Below, piece by piece: positions 1 through 7,141 of a DNA stretch of 37,194 nucleotides (its first letter is position 1; every line of letters starts with the position of its first letter). The stretch is taken from IMG/VR virus record IMGVR_UViG_3300023548_000004, positions 1 to 37,194 of that record; one strand, 5' to 3'. The position numbers and the translations under genes were made by a program. This stretch comes from a virus. A model generated the notes under the pieces. The model had not been told where the DNA came from. It made no database searches and saw only the letters and a program-made list of their open reading frames with translations.

Positions 1-114
1 CGTCGAATGACGTTGAGGGCAAAAAGAAAACAAGAAGAGATGCGTGAAGAAGTTCACGGTGCAGACAGCGGAAACGTGGAGGCACTAATACGTCGGAGTC
101 TTGAAGCGATATGA
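1..114 (+). CDS. Possible 3' end of an upstream + strand gene
   Basis: Frame 1 is open from the first base to TGA at 112-114, giving a 37-residue charged C-terminal fragment (…VEALIRRSLEAI). Its composition resembles a coding C-terminus, and the other early genes run in this direction. It overlaps head-on with the minus-strand frame starting at 397, so only one of the two is likely real here. No family can be assigned from so short a piece. Confidence 0.25.
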   Translation, partial: RRMTLRAKRKQEEMREEVHGADSGNVEALIRRSLEAI

Positions 115-397
115 CAAGCGCGGAAATGTGCATGCCAAGCTGAACAGAAATCAGCTTGATTATAAGGTTATCAATTGTTTTTTCTTTGTACTTATCGGGG
201 TTAGTGATGCTATCAATAGCAAACAAGATTAAATCTTTTCGCAACGCCATGAATGCTGATGCTTTCATACCTTGTAGGCTTTTGCGCAGTTCCTCAGCTT
301 CGCTTATTTTGAAGCTACAGAACACTTGCTCTGAGGCACTATTCAGAAATTCGCCCCACTCCTTCAAAGTTAATTCATCAGTCATAACATCCGACAT
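1..397 (-). CDS. Hypothetical protein, partial (runs off left edge)
   Basis: A minus-strand frame opens with ATG at 397-395 and stays open for 132 codons to the left edge. It is preceded on its own strand by a good Shine-Dalgarno sequence, AAGGAG, seven bases upstream. The first ~95 residues look like a real soluble helical protein (charged and hydrophobic residues alternate; starts MSDVMTDELTLKEWGEF); the last ~30 are less convincing. No family is recognised. It diverges from the transposase gene, the place where Mu-type phages often carry a repressor or small regulator, but no helix-turn-helix is obvious, so that role is only positional inference. It is antiparallel to a short open + strand frame ending at 114; both are unlikely to be genuine over their shared part. 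Confidence 0.45.
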   Translation of the reverse strand, partial: MSDVMTDELTLKEWGEFLNSASEQVFCSFKISEAEELRKSLQGMKASAFMALRKDLILFAIDSITNPDKYKEKTIDNLIIKLISVQLGMHISALVISLQDSDVLVPPRFRCLHRELLHASLLVFFLPSTSFD

Positions 398-472
398 CCT
401 TATTCTCCTTGTTGTTGTTTTTGTGTTGGTAGCACAGCGAAACAGTAGCACGAGAAGCGTGGCGGTGCACTG

Positions 473-2656
473 ATGCCGTCACGCACTATGACTGAATGGT
501 ACTCCGCCAAAGAACTGGCTGGAAAAGAAGGACTGGCTAAAACGCCTCAAAATGTAACAGCCCGATCAAAACGCGAAAACTGGCAGTCCCGCCCACGTCA
601 GGGTCAGGGCGGCGGCAATGAGTACCATATATCCAGCTTGCCTGCTGCTACGCAGGATGCATTGCGCGAAGCGGATCGGCTTGCGGCGGCGGCACAAAGC
701 CCCGCTATGCAGGCTGGTGCTGTGGCTGGTTGCAAACTTAAATTAGAAGCAAAAATAGAAGAAGAACAAACCAAAGCCATTATTGAAGCCTCGCTTGCTG
801 AGGTGTCTAACCTTGATGGTCACGCACGTTCCAGGATGGATGCACGGGTGCAGGTGTTGCAGTCGTTTGCCAAGTATATGGAACGCTTTGACGGCAACAA
901 AACAGAGGCTGCTTACGCTTATGCGCGGGCGTTTAATGAGGGTTCCATTGTGATGGAACTGTGGGTTAAAGACCATTTACGCGGCGGTAAAATCTCGGCA
1001 GCCAGTTTACTGCGTTGGCAGAAAGATTTGCAAAAGAAGGGTTTGAGCTCGCTCGCTGGTCGCTATGGCAACCGTAAAGGTTCGTCTGTTTTGGACACTG
1101 ACCCTGAGCTAAACGGCTTTATGGAAGCATTGATATTTGAGTACCCTGATGCTGGTGCATCGGATTATATGCGCGTGATGCGGGCGTGTTTTGGTCGCAA
1201 CAATGTGCAAGTTTCTTTGCGCGCTTTACAGCGTTGGACGAAGGACTGGAAGCGCAAAAACGAGCGTGTTTTGCTGGCGGTGAGTAACCCTGACGACTGG
1301 AAGAACAAGTTCATGTCTGCTTTTGGCAGTGCTTCGGCTGATATTTTGCGGCTGAACCAGCGGTGGGAGTTGGATTCCACCCCTGCCGATGTTCACCTTA
1401 CCGATGGACGTTATTCCATTGTGGCGATGATTGATGTGTATAGCCGCCGTCCGTTGATGCATGTTGCGAAAACCAGCAGTGCGGCGGCTGTTGCTGCCAT
1501 GTTGCGCCGCGCCATTATGCAATATGGCGTGCCTGAAAGTGTGAAGATTGATAATGGTCAAGACTATGCATCGAAGTGCATTAAGCGGCTGTGCACGGGT
1601 TTGAACATAGAGCAGCACTTTAGCACCCCCTTTTCAGGCTGGGAAAAGCCGCATGTTGAACGGTTCTTCCGTACCTTTAGCCACGAAGTGTGCGAAATGT
1701 TGCCTGGCTATTCGGGGCATAATGTTGCCGATGCGCAAAAGCTGCGGGCGCGTCATTCGTTCGCCGATCAATTGTTCAAAAAGAATACCGTGGTTGATGT
1801 GAAGCTTTCTGCGGCGCAGTTGCAGGCGATTTGTGACGATTGGGTGAACGGCATCTATATGCAACGCAAGCACTCAGGCATCGGCATGTCACCGCTAGAA
1901 AAAGTGGCACAATGGGAAGGCGGAATCAGGACGATAGACAACGAACGCGCCCTTGACCTGTTGCTGGCTGATGTACCAGGCGATGGCACACGCAGCGTGA
2001 CCAAAAAGGGCATCCGCATCACATGGGAAGGCGAGCCTGCCCCGCATTATTACGCTGGGGCTTGTTTGTTTGAGGTGCCAAGCCGCGAAAAAGTGACCGT
2101 GCGCTTTGACCCACTGGGTGACATGGGCAAGTTGTATGTGTTCTTCCGTAAGGCATACCTTGGCATTGCTGAATGCCCTGAGTTGTGCGGCTTTGATCGG
2201 AACGAATTTGCCGCAGGACTCAAGAAAAAGGGTGCGCTGCGCATGAGTGAAGAGCGCAAAGTTATTAAGCAGAAACGCAAGGAACTGAAAGCCTATTCAG
2301 TTACAGAGAAAATGGCAGAGGAAGCCCACGCAGCGGCGGCTACGGTGGCATTGATGCCTGCCGAAGCGATACCGCACACCACAACAGAGCTTAGCGCAGC
2401 AGGCGATGCCATTGCCGCTGATGACGCAGTACCTGCCGTCGCCCCGATTAACCAAACAACCTTAGCCAAAGCACAACAAGCGATGGAAACCGAGGCTATG
2501 CCTAAGCAAAGCCGTGAAGAGCGGTTGGCGCGGTATTTGCGCGTGACCGCCGATGCCAACGCCAGCGCGGATGACCGCGAATGGGCGCGCATTTGGTCGA
2601 TCAGCATCGAAGGGCGCGCACAATTGAAATTGTTAGAACTGGAGGGGCAATCATGA
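473..2656 (+). CDS. A: MuA-like DDE transposase
   Basis: This 727-residue protein is the phage transposase, which cuts and joins the phage ends during integration and replicative transposition. The N-terminus (WYSAKELAGKEGLAKTPQNV, about residues 9-28) matches the Mu-type helix-turn-helix DNA-binding domain. Residues ~290-410 form the RNase H-like integrase core, with the catalytic triad visible as D301 (WELDSTPAD), D360 (KIDNGQDY) and E396 (PHVERFF). The rest is a Mu-type C-terminal domain with a charged tail that would contact the B ATPase. Length is close to MuA (663 aa). A second ATG at 488 gives an N-terminus (MTEWYSAKEL) more typical of the family and may be the true start; neither has a strong ribosome site. 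The stop overlaps the next start. Confidence 0.95.
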   Translation: MPSRTMTEWYSAKELAGKEGLAKTPQNVTARSKRENWQSRPRQGQGGGNEYHISSLPAATQDALREADRLAAAAQSPAMQAGAVAGCKLKLEAKIEEEQTKAIIEASLAEVSNLDGHARSRMDARVQVLQSFAKYMERFDGNKTEAAYAYARAFNEGSIVMELWVKDHLRGGKISAASLLRWQKDLQKKGLSSLAGRYGNRKGSSVLDTDPELNGFMEALIFEYPDAGASDYMRVMRACFGRNNVQVSLRALQRWTKDWKRKNERVLLAVSNPDDWKNKFMSAFGSASADILRLNQRWELDSTPADVHLTDGRYSIVAMIDVYSRRPLMHVAKTSSAAAVAAMLRRAIMQYGVPESVKIDNGQDYASKCIKRLCTGLNIEQHFSTPFSGWEKPHVERFFRTFSHEVCEMLPGYSGHNVADAQKLRARHSFADQLFKKNTVVDVKLSAAQLQAICDDWVNGIYMQRKHSGIGMSPLEKVAQWEGGIRTIDNERALDLLLADVPGDGTRSVTKKGIRITWEGEPAPHYYAGACLFEVPSREKVTVRFDPLGDMGKLYVFFRKAYLGIAECPELCGFDRNEFAAGLKKKGALRMSEERKVIKQKRKELKAYSVTEKMAEEAHAAAATVALMPAEAIPHTTTELSAAGDAIAADDAVPAVAPINQTTLAKAQQAMETEAMPKQSREERLARYLRVTADANASADDREWARIWSISIEGRAQLKLLELEGQS

Positions 2657-2976
2657 ACGAAGAATTGGCACTGATTGCGCTGATGTTGCGGCAGATGCGT
2701 AAGGAACTGAGCTATAAAGCGGCGTTGTATGGCGAATATGCCAAGCAAAGCGAAGGCATTACGCGCTCGGTTTGGCAGGGCAAAAGCGTGGCGATGGTTG
2801 AAGCACTGCGCGCCAGCAACGATTTGACGGCATACATGGAGCAAAACCACGCCCCAGTGCCACAAAAAAAACGGCCAGCTTTGCGGCTGGCCGTAGTGAA
2901 CCCTGATGTAACCAGCATCAAGGGTAATAATGGTAAGCTCACAGTAGTTACCAATGAAAGCGAGGACGAACTATGA
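2653..2976 (+). CDS. Small hypothetical protein between transposase and ATPase
   Basis: The ORF encodes 107 residues from ATG 2653, which overlaps the transposase stop (ATGA) and has the Shine-Dalgarno GGAGG at 2641-2645. A longer reading from 2581 lies inside the transposase gene and is not needed. The N-terminal ~70 residues are helical (ELALIALMLRQMRKELSYKA); the C-terminal part is basic, then acidic. It has no recognised domain. Its position between A and B, with overlaps on both sides, suggests translation coupled to the transposition genes and possibly a role as accessory factor; that is inference only. Confidence 0.75.
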   Translation: MNEELALIALMLRQMRKELSYKAALYGEYAKQSEGITRSVWQGKSVAMVEALRASNDLTAYMEQNHAPVPQKKRPALRLAVVNPDVTSIKGNNGKLTVVTNESEDEL

Positions 2977-3689
2977 AACATAAGACTGTAGCAGTCAATA
3001 ATATTGCTAATTTGATGGAAGCGGGCGAGGCGTTGTTGAGCCGCTCGGCGGGTATGCCTGGCATGGGTTTGCTGTGGGGCGAAACGGGCTATGGCAAGAC
3101 CACGGCGGTGACGTGGTACATCAACCAAGTGAACGGCATTTATGTGCGTGCCATGGCTACGTGGACGCCTTCGGCGATGCTGGAAACGATTTTGGACGAG
3201 CTTGGCCGCCCTGCGCCGCGCCGTATTCATTATATGATTAGAGAGATTGTTGCCTCGATGTCGCAAGAGGCGCGGGTGCTGTTTGTGGACGAAGCGGATT
3301 ACATCATCGAAAACAAGAAGCTGACGGAAACCTTGCGCGACCTGCACGATTTGACGGGCATGCCTGTGATTTTGATCGGCATGAGTGGCATTCAGCGCAA
3401 GTTGCGTGGCAGCAAGCAGTTAAGCGGACGCATGGCGCAGTGGGTTGAGTTCCACAAGTGCGATATTGGTGATGCCAAAAAGCTGGCAACTACGCTTTGC
3501 GAAGTGGCTGTTAGCGATGAATTGCTGGTGGATTTGCACGGCAAGGCGCGTGGCTCTATTCGGCTGCTGGTGGTTGGTTTGGGGCAGATTGAAATGGCAG
3601 CAAAAAACCGTGGGCTGAGCGAAGTCACACTGAACGATTGGCAGCAATGGGCGATGAAGTACTTCATCGGCGATGCCCCGGGTGCATGA
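2973..3689 (+). CDS. B: MuB-like AAA+ ATPase, target DNA activator
   Basis: This 238-residue protein is the partner ATPase of the transposase. In Mu, B binds target DNA, stimulates strand transfer by A and gives target immunity. The Walker A motif GETGYGKTT is at residues 36-44 and Walker B VLFVDEAD at ~102-108; a sensor-like strand (PVILIGMSG) follows at ~131-139. The C-terminal ~60 residues would be the small helical domain. It starts with ATG overlapping the upstream stop (ATGA), and its own stop overlaps the next start. Size is slightly smaller than MuB (312 aa), as in many A/B-type transposable phages. Confidence 0.93.
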   Translation: MKHKTVAVNNIANLMEAGEALLSRSAGMPGMGLLWGETGYGKTTAVTWYINQVNGIYVRAMATWTPSAMLETILDELGRPAPRRIHYMIREIVASMSQEARVLFVDEADYIIENKKLTETLRDLHDLTGMPVILIGMSGIQRKLRGSKQLSGRMAQWVEFHKCDIGDAKKLATTLCEVAVSDELLVDLHGKARGSIRLLVVGLGQIEMAAKNRGLSEVTLNDWQQWAMKYFIGDAPGA

Positions 3690-4111
3690 TGAAACCTGCA
3701 TTGCCCAACAGGGCTAAAAAGAACCCATCACCACGCCACCGTGCATGGCAAAGCATGCGCATATTGGTGGAGTGGACGATGGGGGATATTGAATCCACTG
3801 CCGATATTACGCGCAGCAACCTTGGCAAATACGTCGCGCTGCTGGTGAAGGCTGGTTATGTGACCTGTGTGCGTAAACGGGTTGGTGGTCGCAAAGGTTC
3901 GTACTGTAAATACCGCCTGATTAAGAACACAGGACCTAAAGCCCCTGTGGCGCGGAATTACAACGCGGTGGTGTTGGATTTGAACACGGGTGAAGCCGTG
4001 GTGATCGGGCAACCCCAGCGGGTCAGCGCGAAGCGCGGTGCATCTAAACCTTTACCCAGTACCGAGCGGTACAATGACTTGATTAGAGAAAGGACTCACC
4101 ATGTGGCTTGA
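3686..4111 (+). CDS. Winged helix-turn-helix protein
   Basis: The protein has 141 residues from ATG 3686, whose codon overlaps the B stop; a start at 3638 would lie inside B. Residues ~20-80 (MRILVEWTMGDIESTADITR, then LGKYVALLVKAGYV and a basic wing RKRVGGRKGSYCKYRL) look like a winged helix-turn-helix DNA-binding domain of the MarR/IclR kind. The C-terminal ~60 residues are of unknown fold. It probably regulates early transcription or assists transposition; its target is not visible. No separate Shine-Dalgarno is seen, so translation is likely coupled to B. Confidence 0.72.
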   Translation: MMKPALPNRAKKNPSPRHRAWQSMRILVEWTMGDIESTADITRSNLGKYVALLVKAGYVTCVRKRVGGRKGSYCKYRLIKNTGPKAPVARNYNAVVLDLNTGEAVVIGQPQRVSAKRGASKPLPSTERYNDLIRERTHHVA

Positions 4112-4424
4112 AGCATTAAAAACAGCATGCGAGGCATCATCGCAAGCACAGGTGGCGCGGCGTTTGGGGGTATCTACGGCGATGGTTTCCCAAGCGTTAA
4201 ACGGCGTTTATAAGGGCAATATTCAGCGTTTGCAGGGGTTGGTGGAAGGTGAATTGATGAGCCTTGCCGTTGATTGCCCTGTAATCGGGGCAGAGATCCC
4301 CCGTCAGCGTTGTGTAGAGCATCAGAACCAGCCGTTCCGCATGACATCGCCGATGCGCATCGCGCTATGGAAGGGGTGCAAAAGCTGCCCTAATAAAATT
4401 GTGAACGGAGGCAAAGATGAGTGA
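4101..4424 (+). CDS. Helix-turn-helix transcriptional regulator
   Basis: This 107-residue protein has a clear N-terminal helix-turn-helix (residues ~14-36: SQAQVARRLGVSTAMVSQAL), the type found in lambda Cro/C1-like regulators. The C-terminal half has four cysteines (DCPVIG, RQRCVEH, KGCKSC), which could bind a metal. Proteins of this layout are common in the early region of Mu-type phages. The start has a good ribosome site (AAAGGA, 8 bases upstream), and it overlaps the previous gene by 11 bases. It is a candidate for a Ner-like or early control protein; the operator is not identified. Confidence 0.78.
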   Translation: MWLEALKTACEASSQAQVARRLGVSTAMVSQALNGVYKGNIQRLQGLVEGELMSLAVDCPVIGAEIPRQRCVEHQNQPFRMTSPMRIALWKGCKSCPNKIVNGGKDE

Positions 4425-4689
4425 AATCACCGAAGGTTGGGAAGCGAAGTTGGAAGCCCTGAAGGCATTGGGGGCGCGGGCTAAGCGCGTGAACCACAAC
4501 ACCAGCGGCTTGCGCATGGCAGGTAAGCGCGGTGCGCGGCATTGGGTTTACCGTGCTGTATTACGGCGTGGTGATGCGTTGCCAGGCGGTCGCGTGTTGC
4601 AGGTGGTGAAGCGTGATGGCATGACCATGTTGCAGGTGGTGCGCTGGGATGGTTCAGGCATCAAGGGCGGCAAAGGCGGTGCAGTATGA
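4417..4689 (+). CDS. Small basic hypothetical protein
   Basis: The ORF encodes 90 residues, strongly basic, with two short beta-rich repeats near the C-terminus (GGRVLQVVKRDG, then MTMLQVVRWDG). It begins at ATG 4417 with GGAGG upstream and overlaps the preceding stop. The family is not recognised. The charge suggests nucleic-acid binding, but no known motif supports this. Confidence 0.7.
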   Translation: MSEITEGWEAKLEALKALGARAKRVNHNTSGLRMAGKRGARHWVYRAVLRRGDALPGGRVLQVVKRDGMTMLQVVRWDGSGIKGGKGGAV

Positions 4690-4781
4690 TTTGGGGATTT
4701 TGGTTCGCTGTGGCGGTGCTGTTGGGCATGGACTTTTGGTTTATTTGGACGCTCGTTTGGGGCGGTGATAACGATGAGTGA
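4686..4781 (+). CDS. Tiny single-pass membrane peptide
   Basis: A 31-codon ORF whose ATG overlaps the previous stop (ATGA at 4686-4689). The product is one hydrophobic, tryptophan-rich segment (IWGFWFAVAVLLGMDFWFIW) with an acidic tail, GGDNDE. Coupling to the upstream gene and the clean membrane-spanning composition support expression. Function is unknown; such peptides in early phage regions can act on host membrane processes, which is inference. Confidence 0.55.
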   Translation: MIWGFWFAVAVLLGMDFWFIWTLVWGGDNDE

Positions 4782-4787
4782 ACTTGA

Positions 4788-4895
4788 GTGCCTGCGGCTG
4801 TGCTGTGTGCGGTGTTGGTGGGTGCTTTGGGTGTGGAAGCCATCGGCATGTTGGCGATTTTGAATAGGTTTAATACGGAGGTTGAAGATGAGTGA
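4788..4895 (+). CDS. Tiny membrane peptide, GTG start
   Basis: A 35-codon ORF from GTG 4788 (an in-frame stop lies directly upstream) to TGA 4893-4895, overlapping the start of the next gene at 4888. The product begins with a glycine/alanine-rich hydrophobic helix (PAAVLCAVLVGALGVEAIGM) and ends in an acidic tail. A competing ORF in another frame (ATG 4774, 29 codons) gives an implausible Trp/Cys-rich product. No clear Shine-Dalgarno is seen, so confidence is limited. Confidence 0.45.
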   Translation: MPAAVLCAVLVGALGVEAIGMLAILNRFNTEVEDE

Positions 4896-5511
4896 TGATG
4901 CAGTAGCGATTCCCGCAGGTTATCGCAAAAATGAAAAAGGTCATTTGGTGCCTGAAGACATGATCGACGAGCTGGACAAGATGCGTGATGAGCTGGTGTT
5001 GGATATTAAGGAACGGTTTGTTACCGCGAGTGAATACCTGATCGGCATGAAAACGTGGGTGATGAATGCGATTTACGCCTTCCGCGATGTTTCAGCGATG
5101 GAATACAACGCTCCGATTGGTGGCGCGAAGGGTAACATCCAGTTGATGTCGTTCGACGGCAGCGTGAAGGTGAAGGTGCAGGTGCATGAGTTCATCACGT
5201 TCGATGAACGTTTGCAGGTGGCTAAGACCTTAGTCGATGAATGTATCACCGAATGGACTGAAGGCTCACGCGATGAGCTGAAAGTTATTGTTGCTGGGGC
5301 GTTTGATACAGACAAGCAGGGCAATGTATCCACTGCTAAAATCATGGGCTTGCGCCGCTATAAAATTGACGATGAACGCTGGGTAAGAGCCATGCAGGCA
5401 TTGACAGACTGCATGATTATGCACGGCAGCAAAAGCTATGTGCGCGTGTATTTGCGCGTGGGGGACGACAACAGGTGGAAGGTTGTACCGTTGGAGTTTT
5501 CTGCATTGTAA
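4888..5511 (+). CDS. DUF3164 family protein
   Basis: The 207-residue product matches the DUF3164 family, commonly found in the early region of Mu-type phages (GYRKNEKGHLVPEDMIDELD near the N-terminus; the central GGAKGNIQLMSFDGSVKVKV; C-terminal RRYKIDDERWVRAMQAL). The function of the family is not established, although it is sometimes mislabelled as a sulfate transporter. The start at ATG 4888 follows GGAGG at 4878-4882; an upstream TTG at 4882 is less likely. It is followed by a 77-bp sequence that recurs at 6146. Confidence 0.88.
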   Translation: MSDDAVAIPAGYRKNEKGHLVPEDMIDELDKMRDELVLDIKERFVTASEYLIGMKTWVMNAIYAFRDVSAMEYNAPIGGAKGNIQLMSFDGSVKVKVQVHEFITFDERLQVAKTLVDECITEWTEGSRDELKVIVAGAFDTDKQGNVSTAKIMGLRRYKIDDERWVRAMQALTDCMIMHGSKSYVRVYLRVGDDNRWKVVPLEFSAL

Positions 5512-5515
5512 AAGT

Positions 5516-5592
5516 GAAACGGCGGAGCGATCCGCCGTCTGCCCGGTGTGGTGATCGGGTACTGATGAGCAAGCCGAAGGAGATAGTGATGG
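5516..5592 (+). repeat. 77-bp direct repeat, copy 1 (leader of lar)
   Basis: This stretch is identical to 6146-6222. It contains a hairpin (GGCGGA 5521-5526, loop GCGA, TCCGCC 5531-5536), a mini reading frame ATGAGCAAGCCGAAG from 5565, the Shine-Dalgarno AAGGAG (5577-5582) and the start codon at 5589. The four bases before it (5511-5514) also match, with one difference at 5515. It serves as a ready-made translation leader for the following gene. Confidence 0.95.
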
Positions 5593-5951
5593 ACGTTATA
5601 ACATTGAATGATGAATTAAAACCTTGCCCCTTTTGTGGAGGCGAAATCGATACGATTATTAAGGATGATACACAATGTTTCGTAGTATGTCGTAACTGCG
5701 GTTGCAAGGGGGCACCTAGCTATGCTATTACAGAAGAAGACGCTATCGTTTATGATACAACAACAAAAGAACACTCAAATACTGAAGCTATAGAGAAATG
5801 GAATAAAAGAATTGGTGACCGTAATAAGTTTGTGCCTGTATTTGTACGACCTTCCTCAATCACAACTAATGAGCAAGCCGAAGGTGTTGGGGTTCGTGCC
5901 TCACCGCCAACCTACGAAAGAACTGAAGGAGATGATGATGGACGTATCTAA
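5589..5951 (+). CDS. lar: Lar-family restriction alleviation protein
   Basis: This 120-residue protein carries the Lar signature. Near its start is LKPCPFCGGEID with C13 and C16, then VVCRNCGC with C34 and C37 forming a zinc knuckle pair, and EAIEKWNKR at ~67-74. Rac prophage Lar moderates restriction by type I systems by enhancing modification, so the product is probably an anti-restriction protein. The start is ATG 5589 with AAGGAG six bases upstream, inside the duplicated leader. The core ends near residue 76; the remaining ~45 residues overlap the leader of the next gene and may be a run-on. The region is AT-richer than its neighbours, consistent with acquisition. Confidence 0.85.
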   Translation: MDVITLNDELKPCPFCGGEIDTIIKDDTQCFVVCRNCGCKGAPSYAITEEDAIVYDTTTKEHSNTEAIEKWNKRIGDRNKFVPVFVRPSSITTNEQAEGVGVRASPPTYERTEGDDDGRI

Positions 5952-6138
5952 GATTAAAATATTTGGAGCTGGAAGGGCAAGGGAAATCACCATTAATGTT
6001 TATGGTGGTGGTGTGCCGTTGGACAGTATTGAAGCGGCTGTGAATGCACTGGCAAGGGTTCTACCCCAAGAAGTAAGCATAGCTGCATATACCCATTCTG
6101 GGGAACAAGTCGCTTTTTCGATTGGTTCGGCTACGTAG
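5938..6138 (+). CDS. Small hypothetical protein in accessory block
   Basis: The ORF encodes 66 residues from ATG 5938, with the Shine-Dalgarno GAAGGAG at 5925-5931 placed exactly as in the duplicated leader. The product is a compact alpha/beta protein (ITINVYGGGVPLDSIEAAVN, then ARVLPQEVSIAAYTHSG). No family is recognised. An alternative start at ATG 5869 would add 23 residues beginning MSKPKVLGFVPHRQPTKELK; that reading frame copies the first codons of the repeat. It overlaps the end of lar by 14 bases. Confidence 0.65.
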   Translation: MDVSKIKIFGAGRAREITINVYGGGVPLDSIEAAVNALARVLPQEVSIAAYTHSGEQVAFSIGSAT

Positions 6139-6145
6139 ATAAAGC

Positions 6146-6222
6146 GAAACGGCGGAGCGATCCGCCGTCTGCCCGGTGTGGTGATCGGGTACTGATGAGC
6201 AAGCCGAAGGAGATAGTGATGG
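6146..6222 (+). repeat. 77-bp direct repeat, copy 2 (leader of next gene)
   Basis: It is identical to 5516-5592, 630 bases downstream of the first copy. It includes the GGCGGA/TCCGCC hairpin, the ATGAGCAAGCCGAAG mini frame, AAGGAG at 6207-6212 and the start codon at 6219. The match ends just after the ATG, so the repeat is a leader rather than shared coding sequence. Confidence 0.95.
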
Positions 6223-6479
6223 CACTACAACCAATGCAGAAGTTTTTTTTAATGTTTGATGATGTACAAAATAAACATCCGCATGTTTTGTTCGACATGG
6301 GTTATAATAGGATTTCAGATTGGATCATAACAATCTGGGACGCTGAGCACTGTGGTATAAGAAATGCTAAAATAATTGTTCAATCTAATGGAACGACAAG
6401 AAATAAAGCATTTAAACGTGCAACTAAATCACTTCGGAAATGGGCTTCAACACACAAGAAAGGTCATGACTCACTATGA
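6219..6479 (+). CDS. Hypothetical protein in accessory block
   Basis: The ORF encodes 86 residues from ATG 6219 behind the second copy of the duplicated leader; the in-frame ATG at 6195 would add eight leader-encoded residues. The product is AT-rich in codon use, with a central aromatic segment (DMGYNRISDWIITIWDAEHC) and a basic C-terminus (RATKSLRKWASTHKK). The family is not recognised. Its stop overlaps the following start (ATGA). Its composition and shared leader suggest it was acquired with, or by the same route as, lar; a host-interaction role is possible but unproven. Confidence 0.68.
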   Translation: MALQPMQKFFLMFDDVQNKHPHVLFDMGYNRISDWIITIWDAEHCGIRNAKIIVQSNGTTRNKAFKRATKSLRKWASTHKKGHDSL

Positions 6480-7141
6480 TTGATTGCGCTTGCCCTTGCT
6501 GTGGGGCGCGGGGGTCGCTGGAGATGTTTTGCCAACAAGGTGTGGATGCTTCCTTGATGGCGGCATTGGCGACTATGCCGAGCGATTGCGGTCGCGAAGT
6601 GTTCCGCTACCTGCGGCTATTTGCCCCACAACGTAACAAAAAAATAAGCAAAGATAAGGCACTGCGTTTGCTCAACGAACTGCTGGCAATGATTAAACAC
6701 GGCGGCACATACCGCAAAAAACTGATTACCGCGCCATCACACGTGTGGGCGCAGGCATTGGCGCAAACGTGCGATAGCTTGAACGCCAAAGCCGATTACA
6801 AACCATTGCCCAGCCATAATTACCTGTTGCAGGTGGTGCATAGTGTGCTTAACGGAGGGCAGCGGGCAGAAGACAGAGGGCAGAAAGATGAACCAAAGCA
6901 TATTGCGCCGCGTACGTCATCTGCATTGCAGACGGTGGGCGAAGTGCTGCAACCTAAACCAAAACCAAAACAAGAACCTGTGGTTCACCCCATACCAAAA
7001 GACCAAATTGAACAATGGCTGATAAAAGCAAGAGACGATTTGATTCATGACAAAGGATTGCCCGAAAAAGGCTTGCTACCGTCCATGATCGCCCACCATG
7101 CCGAGGCGTTGTATAATAAGGAGTTGCAAGATGCACGTTAA
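6476..7141 (+). CDS. Zinc-ribbon hypothetical protein of Mu-type early region
   Basis: This 221-residue protein opens with a cysteine cluster (CACPCCG, residues 4-10) that resembles half of a zinc ribbon. Residues ~40-125 are helical and basic (REVFRYLRLFAPQRNKKISK), and ~145-175 are a Lys/Pro/Gln-rich linker (PKPKPKQEP). A degenerate 7-bp repeat tract underlies residues ~127-138 (QRAEDRGQKDE). The C-terminal helix (DQIEQWLIKARDDLIHDKGL) completes it. Its function is unknown; a DNA-binding or replication accessory role is inference. The start overlaps the preceding stop. Confidence 0.75.
   Translation: MIDCACPCCGARGSLEMFCQQGVDASLMAALATMPSDCGREVFRYLRLFAPQRNKKISKDKALRLLNELLAMIKHGGTYRKKLITAPSHVWAQALAQTCDSLNAKADYKPLPSHNYLLQVVHSVLNGGQRAEDRGQKDEPKHIAPRTSSALQTVGEVLQPKPKPKQEPVVHPIPKDQIEQWLIKARDDLIHDKGLPEKGLLPSMIAHHAEALYNKELQDAR
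6855..6889 (+). repeat. Degenerate heptanucleotide tandem repeat in coding sequence
   Basis: The units GAGGGCA, GCGGGCA, GAAGACA, GAGGGCA and GAAAGAT repeat with a 7-base period within the gene at 6476-7141. They form a linker region of the protein. A similar sequence on the opposite strand closes the reverse-strand gene near 8318-8336. Confidence 0.7.

Noticed and set aside
156-473. 105-codon + strand ORF before the transposase
   Set aside because: It has no ribosome site and is a shadow of the minus-strand frame starting at 397, whose composition is better.
4774-4863. 29-codon ORF with ATG overlapping the first membrane peptide stop
   Set aside because: The product is Trp/Cys-rich and implausible; the GTG 4788 frame gives a proper membrane helix and overlaps the next start.
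5521-5536. GGCGGA/TCCGCC hairpin as a terminator
   Set aside because: Only 6 bp of stem and no U-run; it is better seen as part of the duplicated leader.
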